The position numbers and the translations under genes were made by a program. A DNA stretch of 64,000 nucleotides from Apiotrichum sp. Y4204 (Eukaryota; Basidiomycota; Tremellomycetes; Trichosporonales; Trichosporonaceae). Location of the stretch: contig JAMYHL010000033.1 of the NCBI GenBank assembly GCA_025531455.1, positions 186,001-250,000 on the forward strand. The letters are read 5' to 3'. Under the pieces are notes generated by a model, which saw only the letters and a list, made by a program, of their open reading frames with translations, had not been told where the DNA came from and did no database searches. This document shows, one piece after another, positions 33,527 to 45,337 of the stretch (position 1 is the first letter of the stretch; each line of letters begins with the position of its first letter).

Positions 33527-36500
33527 ATGTTGGCCAACATCAACCTACGCGTCGGCCGGCTGTGGCGCTGGCTGCTGCTGCTCTTCACCGTTGTTGTCAT
33601 TCTCTTCATGGTCGAGATGCATGTGAGTAAGAGACGGGAGACGTTTCGAGTCCTTCCCCATTCATTCCTAGTTCCTGCCCACATACTCATCCCAGGTTCT
33701 CAAGCACGACTCGACCTCCACGCCGAGCCAGTGGCGCGACTGGGTGCTCACCTCGTCGGACCAGGCGATCGTGGCCCCGCCGCCGGACATGGCGCAGGAC
33801 CCGTACTTTGGTCCTTCGTCACCCGACTCGTCTACAGGAAAGGTGATCCTCCCCTCCGCCAAGGGGCGCGTCCTCGTCACTGGCGGCGGCGGAATGATCG
33901 GTAAGTGCTCTAGCAGTGTGTCATGACTGACGTCAAGGCAAGCGCGTCGTCCGGCGTCTCCTGCAGGCCAAGATCCCGGTTACGGTCCTGGACGTCATCT
34001 TCTTTGAGGAGGAGGTCGAGGATATTCAACGCGATTTTCCGCATGGCGACCTGCGCGTTGTCCGCGGTGACATTCGCGACCCCGGCGCGCTCGAGAGCGC
34101 CATGGACGGCGCAAAGGGTGTTATCCACCTCGCTGCCGTTTCGCGTGTACTCTGGTGTCTTGAGAACCTCAAGGACTGCACCGAGGTCAATGTTCACGGA
34201 ACCGAGCTCGTCTTGAACGCCCTCAAGACAGGCTGGTTTATCCAGGCGTCGTCGCGCGAGGTGGGTCTCCTGCACCTGATTATTCATACTCACTCCCCAA
34301 GGTATACGGTAACCCGAAGGAACTCCCAGCTCTCGAGGATCTCCCGCACGCGCCCGCCAACGTGTACGGCCAGTCCAAGGCCAGCGCTGAGGAAGTTATC
34401 GTGAAGCACGTTGCGGAGGCCAAGGGCACCGGCACCAAGAACATCAACGCGATCATGCTTCGCCTCTCCAACGTGTACGGCTCCGCAAAGGACCACCCGG
34501 AGCGTCTCATCCCCGCCATCATGCGCAACGCCCTCTCGAACCGCCCGATACAAATGGTCGGTGGCGACCAGGATGTGAGTCAGGCGCAAGCCACACCGTA
34601 TCCCCCTGTGGCACTAACCTTCCCCCAGCTCGACATGGTGTTTGTTGAGGACGTCGTCGACGCCATCTCGCTGTCGGTAACGCGCCTCCACAGCAAAACA
34701 TACGGATGGCTCAAGAAGTCGGGCCTTGTGGAGACATTCAACGTGGGCACAGGCTCTTCCACCTCGGCGATGACCCTCATCCGCAAGACCGTGTGGCTCA
34801 CCAACTCGTCCTCCCCTATCCGCATCATCCCCGCTGACAACCGCTTCCCCTCGCACTATGTCGGCAGCACCGTCAAGGCTGCCAGCGTCCTTGGCTACAA
34901 ATCTCGCGTATCGATTGACGCCGGTCTGCACCGACTTGCGACGGAGTTTTTGAGCGACACGGTTAGATTCCTGCGTGCCAAACGCGAGTCCGATCCGTTC
35001 CTGTGCGACAAGCCGAAGCGCTACACCATGGATGATCTCCTCTCGCTCAACACGTGCAATGTGGTAATCTCGACTCACAAGAGCAACTACGAGTCCATGT
35101 ATGCCAAGTTCCGATGGCACGAAAAGGACGGCAAGAAGCTCGAAGGTTACAACCAGTTTGAGGATACTTCGAACCCCTCGGGGTGGAACATGTCCATCGT
35201 CCGCAATGAGGATAACCACGATGAGGCGCGCGTCACCTTCACTTGGAATGGTAGGACCAGGCCCAACGCTGACTATGTGTACAAGATGTTGGTCCCCATT
35301 CCTGGCCATCCCACCGAACGAAAAGGACACAAGCCGGAGGACTCGGACAACGAGTTCCTCGTCCGAGTCGATCCGAGAACCGGCTTTATCAACATGCGCA
35401 CACTGGAGGGCAAGCCGCTGCAGCTCACCTGGCCCAAAGCGCGTCGCCGCCGTGCTCGAACCAGTCTCCCCACAGCCCATGACATTGACGGCCTCGAGGA
35501 AGACTACAACGATGAGCTCGCGCGGACGTTTGATTACAACTGGCGCATTGTACCGCTGTGCTGCCCCAACACCCCGCAGCCGTGGCCCTTCTTCCGCGAC
35601 GACGCCATCGCATCCCACCTAGTCGACAGCCGTCGCAACACCTTCCACGCCTTCAACGCGAGTCAGATCCAGACCACCTGCGACCAGCTCAAGGAAGCCG
35701 AGGCATTTGCCGTACACCGTCTTCAGACCCTCGATGCTCTCAAGCCGCCGCTCGTGCTCCAAGAGGCTCCTCTGCCATTTGGGCGTGCCCCCGACTGGCG
35801 CCTCCGCAGGTTCCGGGACATTTGTCGCAACATGTGCGACCATCCCACATTCTGTATCGACACTGGAGACTGTGCTTGTGGTCACGCCGCTCAATGCACA
35901 CCAAAGGCTCGCTTCCCCTTCTCCAACGTCGCCAATATGGACACTCTGTCTTATCCCGTGCCCGAACTTAGCAGTGACTCCAGTGACGATCAGGCACTTA
36001 TCAAGACCGTCGCCCGCTCGAATTGGGCGAATATTCTCAATCCGGACGCGCGCAGGTACATGGGCAGCAAACCCAGCTGGCCGCTTCTCACCCTCGTCAA
36101 GGATCCGGAGTCTGTGGAGGAGCTCAAGAAGAACAGCACGGATACGTTCTATCAGCTCAAAAACTCTCCATTCGGGTGCTTCAGCGCCGACACGGTCATG
36201 GAGCGCGCTGCCCAGCGCATTTCGAAAAATTACCAGCAGGACAAGTCGCTGGTCTTCCTGCCGTTCTTCAGCTACAACTATCTGTTTGATGTGGGTGCAT
36301 CCACGCGCAATGAGCTGACCTTTCCAGTACCCCGATGTCATACCCTACATTGACAACGCGATGAAACAGCTCCCTCTGTCATTCAGGCTTGAGATTGACA
36401 CCAACGACATGATCATGCCGTTCACCCACGACTTTGGACGCTGCAACACCGGCCAGCTGGACGTGCTGGCGCTCCGCCGTTATTACACGCCGCAGGTTGA

Positions 36501-37247
36501 GAAGCACCGTCGTGTGACCGCCTGGGCCCCGATGGGCGATCTCTACAGCATGTGCTATTACCAAGACCAGGACGTGGTCATTCCGTCGCGCAGCTGCCTG
36601 ACGCCCCACCTACGCGAGAAGTTTGGCGACATTGCCCACGTCAAGCCCGTTCGCCAGCGCAGCATCCTCGTTGCCTTTTCTGGCCGCACCGACTCGATCC
36701 TTGCCGGGGCCATCATTCGTAACAAGGTCATCTGCAACCGCATGACATCGCCAGGAAACCTGATCGGTGCCGAAGCGCTCCCTCGGTACTGGCTGCACAA
36801 TCCCAATAACGACTACATGCACGGCATCAACGAGACTGTCTTTTGCCCGCTCCCGCGTGGCACCACTGGCTGGGCGACCCGCATGATTGATGTCATCTAC
36901 GGGTGAGTGTGGAGTGGGCAACCCTGCCTGAGATAGATGCTAACATTGTTAGTGGCTGCATCCCGGTCCTGTTTGGCGATCACACGCACCACCCGTTCTG
37001 GGACGTCATCGACTGGTCCAAGATTGCCGTATTTGTCGATGAGTGGGACATTCAGAACCTGGAGGAGTTCCTGCTGAGCTACACGTGGGAGCAGCTCGAG
37101 CAGATGCAGGCCAACCTGATGCTGGTGCGCGACGCGTTCGTCTACCCGAACGAAGACAAGATGGACGACAGCATCCAGGAGCGCGGCCCATTCTGGTTTG
37201 CGCTGCACTCGTCCGTGCTGCGCAAGCTCACAAAATACCCCACCTAG
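33527..37247 (+). CDS. Membrane-anchored nucleotide-sugar epimerase/exostosin (GT47) fusion protein (seven exons)
   Basis: Exons 33527-33622, 33696-33900, 33938-34260, 34302-34574, 34629-36290, 36328-36902 and 36953-37247 join in phase to 1142 residues. Residues about 11-29 form a single membrane helix after a short basic start, a type II Golgi-style anchor. An extended SDR domain follows: RVLVTGGGGMIG (NAD-binding, about 90-101), the catalytic Ser in QASSREV, and Y230-x3-K234 in VYGQSKAS, with NAIMLRLSNVYG and VFVEDVVDAI as family blocks. After a poorly recognised beta-rich stretch (about 410-600) comes a Cys-rich knot (about 697-725, CRNMCDHPTFCIDTGDCACG), and then an exostosin-type glycosyltransferase: FSGRTDS, CPLPRGTTGWATRMIDVIYGGCIPVLFGD, PFWDVIDWSKIAVFVDE. 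The fusion would make a sugar nucleotide and use it at one site. Substrates are unknown. Confidence 0.88.
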
Positions 37248-38264
37248 ACCACCGCGGACAATACAGGATCACAGGAGTACTAGAGTCGCGTGCGTGCTTG
37301 CATGTTGTGTATCAAAGAGAGAGAGCGAGTGAGAGAGAAGAGACCTTAGGGCTGTTTGTTTCATATCCACCCCATTCCTATCCTGTTCCTCTGCATGTTA
37401 GACAAATGGGTCGTAAAGATGCCACAGAATCACTACAGTGAGAGTCAATGAGGCAGGGGGAGTCGTTCGCATTTGCTGCTGTTGGAAGGCGCGTCTTTTG
37501 CTTGGGTTGGCCATGCAAAGCGTTCTCTGAACGTGTGCCATCTCTGCCGGGTCCTCGATATCCACGATATGGTTTTAAACCCGATCGCCCCATCACCTCT
37601 TGCATTTACTTAGCGTTGTTTTCGTTGGGCGCTACCGTTATCTGACAACGAGGTGACGAACAGATCAGCAGATCAGTGTCTCACAAAAGTGTTAACAGCT
37701 CGTGCTCGACTCGCGTGTTAAGACGCCAACAGCAGGCGTCCACATTTCCGCGTCCGTGCGGTGATCGGACAGGCACTCGGCTATGGTCTGACACAAGCCA
37801 CCGCAGTTGCCGATGTGGGATTATGCTGTCCGCCGATAACGTCCACGGGGCCACGGACTTGTCTAACGTCGGACCAAGGCCAATCACGGATGGCAGATTC
37901 CGCCACCTGTGAGGATGTGTCTTGGGGGTGGGCACCACTTGGCGGGTATATCCCGGGTATCGAGATCGCGTGCACGGCGATGTCATTTCCGCGATCCGGG
38001 GCGCTGGTCACCGACGTCCGGCGGTCCACTCGCATACAGCCCATTTTACCGCAAGGTTGTCAACGCTCGCGAGGCTCGCTTCACACCACTCAGGTGACAC
38101 CGATCGCGGTCACGGTTTCTCACCTACCCAAGTAGCAAAAGCCGCGGCCGTTGTCGTCGCGGGCCTGCCGCAAAGTATGGGGCCAAAGCATATATACCCA
38201 TACCCCGCTGCATGCCGCTGATGTTCCCCGTTTCCCACTCACCCACCTCGCACACTCACCCACC
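37248..38264. other. Intergenic stretch upstream of the cytochrome b5-acyl-CoA dehydrogenase gene
   Basis: About 1 kb without a gene. GA-repeat (GAGAGAGAG) just after the fusion gene; a TATATA box at 38191-38196 about 70 nt before the next start codon. Confidence 0.5.
38191..38196 (+). promoter_or_regulatory. TATA box of the b5-acyl-CoA dehydrogenase gene
   Basis: CATATATACC followed by a C-rich leader and the start codon at 38265. Confidence 0.55.
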
Positions 38265-40021
38265 ATGACCGCTGCGCCCCTCAAGCAGATCTCAGCGGAG
38301 GAAGTCTCCAAGGCAGGTTGAACCACTGCGTTTTGCTGCTGACGTTTAGCACAACAAGAGCGGCGACCTGTGGATTATTATCGACTCGGTCGTCTATGAC
38401 CTGAGCAAGTTTGGCCGGCTGCACCCTGGCGGGCTGGGCGTCCTCCTCGACCCAGACGTCGCAGGCAAGGACGCGACGACAGTGTTCTTCTCGCTGCACA
38501 GGCAGGAAGTTCTCCTCAAGCCGCAGTACCAACGCCTGCGGATCGGGCAGGTCGAGGGGCAGAAGGAGAAGATCCGCGTGCCCCAACCCGACGCGCTCTC
38601 CAAAGTGCCGTATGCCGAGCCTTCGTGGCTCGTCCCCGACTTTGTCAGCCCGTACTATAACGACCCGCATCGCCGCCTCCAGAAGGGTAAGCTTTGCAAA
38701 GTAATCCACAGCTCACACGACAGAGATGCGCAAGTTTATCACGGAGATTGTCGCGCCGGACGGACAGGCGTGCGAGGAGAACGGCAAGCGGCCGAGCAAG
38801 AGTGTGCTCGACGCGATGGCGGAGAACGGCATGAATCGCATGCGTATGGGACCCGGAAAGCACCTCCACGGCCGCACCGTCATGGGCGTAAAGGGCGAAG
38901 AGTACGACTACTTCCAGTGAGTCCTGGCGCGTAGCATTTCCCTGGCACAAGTGACTAACTCCCCAGCGAACTGATCGTGAATCAGGAGCTTGCGCTCTGC
39001 GGTGCGCGCGGCTACATTGACGGCTGCCAGGGCCACATGGTTATTGGCCTTCCGCCGATCATGAACTGGGCCAAGGAGCCGCTGCGTACCCGGATCATGA
39101 ACGAGGTGCTGGACGGCAAGAAGCTGATTTGTCTGGCGATCACCGAGGCGTTTGCGGGCTCGGACGTCGCGGGGCTCAAGTGCGTGGCGACGCGCAAGGC
39201 TGATGGATCCGGGTGGATTATCAACGGCACGAAAAAGTGGATCACGGGCGGGACAAACTCGGACTACTTTACTGTCGGGTGCCGCACGGGGGACAAGCTG
39301 ACCGTCTTCCTCGTGGAGCGGGGCGACGGCGTCGAGACCAAGCAGATCAAGACGGCGTACGGCGCCTGCGCGGGCACAGCGTACATTACCTTTGACAATG
39401 TCGAGGTGCCAAATGAGAACATGATCGGCCCCGAGAACGACGGCCTCAAGGTCATTCTCACAAACTTCAACCACGAGCGCTGGATGATCGCCTGCCAGAC
39501 TACGCGGTATGCGCGCAAGGCCATCGAGGAGTGTCTCCTTTGGGGCTCGCAGCGCTCTGTCTCCGGAAAGCCCCTCCTTGCACAGCCCATTATCCGCCAA
39601 AAGTAAGATATAATAATAGTTCACAACTGACCACAGACTGGCGGACATGATCGCCAAGACCGAGGCGGCGCAGGCCTTCCTCGAGAACACGACGTACCAG
39701 ATGTGCGCGATTCCAAAGGGCGGCTCGGACGAGCACCTCGCGGGAATGATTGCCTTCCTCAAGTTCAACGCGTCCAAGGTCCTCGCCGAGGTCGCCGACG
39801 AGGCGGTCATGATCTTCGGCGGGCGCGGCCTCACGCGTACCGGCATGGGGCGGTTTGTTGAGCAGATGCACCGCACGCGGAAATTCGATGCCATCCTCGG
39901 CGGGACGGAGGAGGTCCTCGGCGACCTTGGTGTGCGCCAGGCGTGAGTACCCTTACCCATATCCGGAAGAACTGAGCTGATGGACAGAATGCGCAAAATG
40001 CCAAAGGACCAGCGGTTGTAA
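38265..40021 (+). CDS. Cytochrome b5-acyl-CoA dehydrogenase fusion (six exons, first intron GC-AG)
   Basis: Exons 38265-38312, 38350-38686, 38724-38916, 38967-39602, 39637-39942 and 39988-40021 give 517 residues. The N-terminal 90 residues are a cytochrome b5 domain: ISAEEVSKHN...LWIIIDSVVYDLSKF...HPGG with the first heme His, DVAGKDATTVFFSLH with the second. An acyl-CoA dehydrogenase follows, with LAITEAFAGSDV, WIINGTKKWITGG, NHERWMIACQ and the C-terminal IFGGRGLTRTGMG and ILGGTEEVLGD blocks, which bind FAD and substrate. The first intron must end exon 1 at AAG and so uses a GC donor (AAG|GCAGGT). The protein ends in QRL, a weak match to peroxisomal PTS1 signals; no mitochondrial presequence is seen. 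The b5 domain may pass electrons from or to the flavin (inference). Confidence 0.9.
38313..38349 (+). other. Non-canonical GC-AG intron
   Basis: To keep the cytochrome b5 frame (SK|HNKSGDLW) exon 1 must end at AAG, so the intron starts GCAGGT and ends GACGTTTAG. The only GT alternative three bases on (GCAG|GTTGAA) breaks the frame. Confidence 0.75.
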
Positions 40022-40252
40022 TGGTAATGTGGAGGAGGAGGTATCACACACTCGTACAGACCTAAGACCATGCAGAGATGTATTGTACAGGTTATTGACC
40101 CTAAACCGCTGCGATGTGGGAGCTCTAACAATCCAGCCCACGCAACGAACACTGCAGTTTTAGACGCGTCCCGCAAAGTCGCTGCTCACAATCAACTCTC
40201 GGGCCACCAAACCATAACGTGCATATCAACACCGCATCCCAACATCCCCTAA

Positions 40253-42180
40253 CTACCGTTTGCTCACCGAGCCCCGCCTCAGCGGCACACGTCCGCGCGC
40301 GTCTTCAGCCCACTGGGGGTTGTAATTGGGCGGGAGGACCGCGACGCCACCCTCCTCATCCTCACCCATGGGCAGGAGGTGGCCCGCGTCTTCCTCAAAC
40401 GCGACGGTGGTCCGCGGGGTAGGCTGGCGGAACGCCGCCGCCGAGGTTGTGAGAGGAGAGGTAGTGGTGGGGACGGTGCTGGACCCAGCAGTGCGGGTGT
40501 CGAGAGCGTAAATCGAAGAACCGGAGTAAGGACTGGATTCCCTGCCCGAGCTCGATGTCACATACGAGCCGAGACCCGAGTCGGAGCTTAGCGCAGTTTG
40601 AGGCTTGCGCAGCACGGGCTGGGAATCGGCCCCGAGCGTCTTGTCGGTGAGATGAGGTGGAAGGTGCGCTGGAGAGTGCGTGCCGGAGCCGAATGGGTTG
40701 ACAGTGTCGAGATTGCCCTGCTCGTCGCTCGCGCGGGCAGAAGGAATCTCCTCCTTCTCACCTTGCCCGTTCCGCCGCTGCTCTTTTCGCCGCAAGCAGA
40801 AATAAACACCCAACGCAATAAGAAGCAGAACGACGACGCCACCGATCTGCGGTCAGTACTCTTGTGGCGGAATCCGTACTCACAATTCCGCCAACTATGG
40901 CGCCGATGTTTGTCTTATTTTTACTGCTGTCACCGTTGTTCCCTGCGCTCTTGTCGTGGTTGCCATTTGGGGTGCCATCTTGCTTGTTGGTGTCATTCTG
41001 CTTGGCGTTGCCATCTGGCTTTGCAGTGTCGTTCTGAGTGCTGCCCTCGTCGCTGTGGCCGTCCCGATAGTATGACCAGAAGTCGACAGAGGTGAGGTCC
41101 ATGCCGTTGCGGTCCTCGTATCGAGAGTCCACGCCGTCGACTATGACGGCATACCGCTGCGTGGGGTCAAGCGGAGCGAAGTACATGACTCCCTCACTCC
41201 CGCGATGGTGGTCGATCGTGTTGTAGAGATTGACCTGCGCGTTTCTGTTCGGCGTCGCCAGTGGTTGGAGAGTGACGTCCGCCCGGTGTCCGACTGCACC
41301 GTTGAGCTGGACTGCGGTCGAGTTGGCAGGGACGGCGATCGACAACCGCGCGGTGGTGTTGCCGTGCAGGTAGTTGAACCGCGACACTTCAAGTCAGCAT
41401 AGAGTATGCTCTACACCTGGCCGCAGAAAGGGTGCGTACGTTGTTGGTTTTCGTCTCTAAGCGTCGTTGTCCTTGGGAACCACAGGCCCTCATACGTGAA
41501 GATGCTGTCCTCGTTGCGCTCGCCCCGTTCGTCCAAAAAGTTGAGTCGTCGCGTCACATTCAGAGAACCCTCCTCTGGCGGTCTACAGGTCAGCTCGTTG
41601 TCTCCTGAGTGCAAGCGTCCCCCAACTATGCTTACATCTCGGTCGTCACGTTGGCGGTAACCCCCGTGGCGGTGAAGTTGATGACACCCGTGAAATTCTC
41701 CGCGATTTTGAACTTCCACGGGCGGACGAGGTCTGGAGTTTCCAAGTTTGTCTCCAGCACCCGCCCGCGCTCGTGCCATTCCCGTTTGAAGAAGACGTCG
41801 GTGGTTTGTGGGTTCGTTGGCCCCGCATACTCCAGTTGTCCCATGTACGCGCCGTCGTCGACGGGCGAGCCGTCTGCGTTGGTCACCGTCCCCTTGAGAA
41901 ACATGTCTCCGCCGACCACATTGATTTGGACCTCGAGGTTGTTGCTAAAGTTGGCGTTGAGGGTGGTAAAATAGGCCTTGTCGCTGTTGGGAACAAAGCG
42001 GAGAATGTCGTCGGCCGTCCCCTGAGCCTGGGCGTTCATGAACGACCAGTGTTGCCCCGCGCCCTGGCTGTAGTGCGTTGTTCCAGTCCATCCGGGGAAC
42101 TCGAACGATTGCGGCCAGGTATACGCTGCGGCAGGCAGCGCCGCGAGGAAATACACGAGAAGTCGCGAGCCGGCCAGCAT
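40253..42180 (-). CDS. Tandem receptor-like single-pass membrane protein A (PPxY and NPF tail)
   Basis: Exons 42180-41636, 41582-41440, 41386-40884 and 40846-40253 (phases 2, 1, 0) give 594 residues. Signal peptide at 1-18, then a beta-rich ectodomain with several N-glycosylation sites and the trio's shared blocks GAYMGQLEYAG, KFKIAENFTG, ANVTTE, VPANSTAVQLNGAVG and MYFAPLDPTQRYAVIV. An Asn/Asp/Gly-rich stalk leads to the membrane helix (NIGAIVGGIVIGGVVVLLLIALGVYF; split here for length: NIGAIVGGIV then IGGVVVLLLIAL), stop-transfer RRKEQRR, and a Ser/Thr/Pro-rich tail. The tail has NPFGSG, FEEDAGHLLP and AVLPPNYNPQWAEDAR; PPNY is a WW-domain (Rsp5-type) ligand and NPF an EH-domain ligand. No known family recognised. 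Function as surface sensor or cargo receptor is inference. Confidence 0.85.
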
Positions 42181-43318
42181 GGTGCACTGTCGGGGGGGAC
42201 AAAGGTCGGAAATGGACACGAATGAAGAAGAATGTGGTAAGTGAAATGAGATTCCCATCTTGCCAGGAGTTGGTCAGTCATTCTATCCGCACCTCCATGT
42301 CAGACTAACACAGCGGTGTGGGATGCGCTCAACATGCTGTGGCCATTATGGAGCACCGAGTCCAAGAAAGAACGAAACTCGCCGCCAAACGATGATCATA
42401 CGGTTGGAGAGACGAGTCGGCGCCTTAATCACAGGGTGCCCGCGTACCGCTACCCGACCCGTACGCGGGTGGCTGTCGTGCGCCCGAGCAAGTTTCCGCC
42501 CATCGCCTCCCTGCCTGTCTTGACGTTTGATTTGGAAACCACGCAGGAGAACGCGCGTCCGGCGTTTGCAATGGCGGACTATAAAGTACCTGTGTGATAG
42601 GAGATGCTGTAACAAGTCAGTGCCTGTAAACTCGGGGAATTAGGGGCCGCTCGCTGGCGGCAAAGCTTACTGCGAACAAGGGAACAAGGGAGGACTTGGT
42701 GTACAAAGATGCTGTGCACTGATCCGCGCTTCCGACTGTGTGGCCCGCTCGATCACTCTCGCACACCTCGTTGTTTTGTATATGCTGGACATGCTGGACA
42801 AGAAAAAATAAAAGGCGGACGGAGACATTCGACCCTGCCTGTCCTCCAGAGTGGTATGTTGACAGACCTGGGGAAACTGCGGTGTCACATCCGGCGTCCA
42901 GCGCCCATGGTCACAGGAGGCAAGTGCGATCCCACAAACGTTATGGCCCTCGAGTCCGACCTTTGTTGGAAGAATAAGCTTTACGCTCGCTATGGATGAG
43001 ACTCTCCGAGACCACTCTCCGAGACGTTCCTGCTGGCCCGGAGACATGGTATCCGCCGGAATACAGCTATATGTCTATGAAGTACGTCCTCGCCACTTGC
43101 CACCAACTCCGTTTGCCAGTTGCTCTGAGCACAGGTCGGAAACAAAGAATGAGGTATGGATGACAGCGCTGCGCTAGCTGCGTATTTCCATCTCTAAAAC
43201 TGACCTCGCCCACCTGACTTCACCCACCGTACATACATCATGCGCTGCAGCTCACATGCATACCAATAGCATTCCTGTGTTGCTAATACATTAATGGTAC
43301 GATAATCAGGGCAATAAT
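42181..43318. other. Intergenic stretch between tandem paralogues A and B
   Basis: 1.1 kb with no supported gene. A CTCTCCGAGAC element occurs twice close together near 43000-43022. Expected to hold the promoter of A and the 3' flank of B. Confidence 0.5.
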
Positions 43319-45337
43319 CTACGACTTTGCTGGGAGCACCGGTCGTGGCGGGCCGCTCGCGGGGTCCTCCTCGTCCGGCTCGGAACTCTCGCGCGCGGCA
43401 TCCGCCCACTGTGGATTGTAATTCGGCGGAAGGACTGCACGGGGCACGCTCGGCGTTTGTCGTATGGGCTGCAGGAGGCCGGCGTCCTCTTCAAACTCGA
43501 CTTCGATTGACGCCTGGTTGCTGGGCTGTGGTGCCGAGGTCGGCGAGCTCCATCCCGAGCTGCTGGATGAGCCTTCTGAGATCTGCGGTCTTGAGGCCAA
43601 AGGGACAGGGGGAGGGTAGGAGCTGCTGGACGCTTCCTGCGGGCGAGAGAAGCCGAAGGGCGCGGATTGGGCCTTAGAGAACGGCGTGGGGGACGCCACT
43701 TTGGAGGGTGTGCTGAGGAACGGCGCGGACCGGAGGTGTTCCGTTCCATCGCTGAACGGCGTCGTCATACTGTTGGATCGAATCGCAGTGATGGGCGTCA
43801 GGTCAGCGTCGCTATTCAGCTCCATTGCCTTCACGGGGGCCTCTCTTCTCCGCCGCCCGATGAAGAAGGCCAGTACGAGAAGGAGAAGCAGCACGATCAC
43901 TCCGCCAACCTGAGGATTAGGTCTAGTTTCCTGTCCAGCCCATGCTGTGACTCACGATTCCGCCGGCAATGGCGCCGACATTGACTTTATTGCCTTTGGC
44001 GGGTGAAGACGCGGCGCGGTTGCCATTCGTCCCGTCGACTCCGTTATTGTCGTTCATAGTGCCAGGGCTGGTGGTGCCATTCGGGGTTTTCGCTGTGTTG
44101 CTGTTGTCCGTATTGGCGTCAGGACTGCTGGTCATGTCATAAATCTCGGGCGGGACGGGATCCGAGTGGCCATCCGAGTAATATGACTCGAAATCGACCG
44201 TGGTCAAAGCGGACCCGTAATCTGCCCAAACATCGACATCAGTGTTTCCAGCTATTGTGAAAGTGTAGAGCTCCTTGGGGTCCAAGGTTGTAAACCACAA
44301 AGGACCCAGAGTGCCGTAGGAGGTTTTTTGCGTCGAGAGTACTACCGTCGTCTTTGCTAGGTCGGGCCGAGATACCGGTGTGAGAGTCACGTAGGGTTTC
44401 TGTCCGATCATGGCGTTGATGCGCATTGTGGTGGTGTTGGCAGGAACTTTGATGGTCACCTCGGCATTGCCACTACCGTTCAGATACCGCAAGTTGTGGA
44501 CTGCGATGTTAGTCGTCTTCCAGCTGCTACGCGGCGCTGTACCGTACTTGTGGGAGAGTTGTTATCCTTGACACGAAATGTCGCCAAGCTCCAGTCTCCT
44601 GTCCACACGAACATTGGATCAGAGCTCCTCTGTCCAGTGGGCGTCATGAAGTCGACGGTCCGTTTGGATGTCTCCAACCCCGGCGTTCTGAGGTCAGCGC
44701 AATACTTCAAAGCATGGGGGTCAGCTTACCCTTCTGAAGTCATGTTGGCGACGATATTTGCGCCTGTGATCACCATCCTCCCCGGGAAACTATCCGCCAG
44801 GTGAAACTTGTACGTTTTAAAATAGTCGTCCACGTCAGGAGGCCAGCCGACCACGTCGAGAATGACCTTGTCCTTGAGCAAGTTATTCTGCAAGTAAACG
44901 GGGATTGAGTCAAAAACCTTGCTCCCAATATAGGAGAGGTTGCCGAGATATGTCCCCTCCTCGAGCACCTGGTCGCTGTCTGGGTTGTCCACAATCCCCG
45001 TCAACTGCATTCCGTTCTCGGGCCCGCCGTAGGTGACCTGGTACCACGGCGCGAGACTCCTTCTGGCGCCGACGGTCGTGAAGCCCGCGTCGCGACTGTC
45101 GTAGTACATGAAATACTTGGCTCCCGGGACCCTCTGAGGCTTTGCGTATTCCATGGCCCACGACACATCAGAGATGTTCATCACTGGGCCATTGTCCATG
45201 CCAACCAGGACGTGGCCCGAGAAGCCCTGCAGTCCGAACGTCCGCCGCGTTGTAATTGGTGAGGATGGCGAGTCTTGTGCGGCGACGAGGGTCACCCCGG
45301 CGAGTATCAATGGCAGCAAGCGAAATTCCGGCCACAT
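43319..45337 (-). CDS. Tandem receptor-like single-pass membrane protein B (PPxY tail)
   Basis: Exons 45337-44730, 44687-44548, 44500-43956 and 43909-43319, same intron positions and phases as A and C; 627 residues. Signal peptide (1-20, LPLILAGVTLVAA), ectodomain with GTYLGNLSYIGS, KFHLADSFPG, ANMTSE, VPANTTTMRINAMIG, YVTLTPVSRPDL and LWFTTLDPKELYTFTI, then an Asn/Thr/Gly-rich stalk. The membrane segment reads NVGAIAGGIV then VGGVIVLLLLLVLAFF, followed by a RRRR stop-transfer. The tail shares VEFEEDAGLLQP and AVLPPNYNPQWADAAR with its paralogues (PPNY motif) but its NPF is replaced by TPF/APF, so one endocytic signal seems lost. The last residues PAKS resemble the PARKS end of C. Confidence 0.85.
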
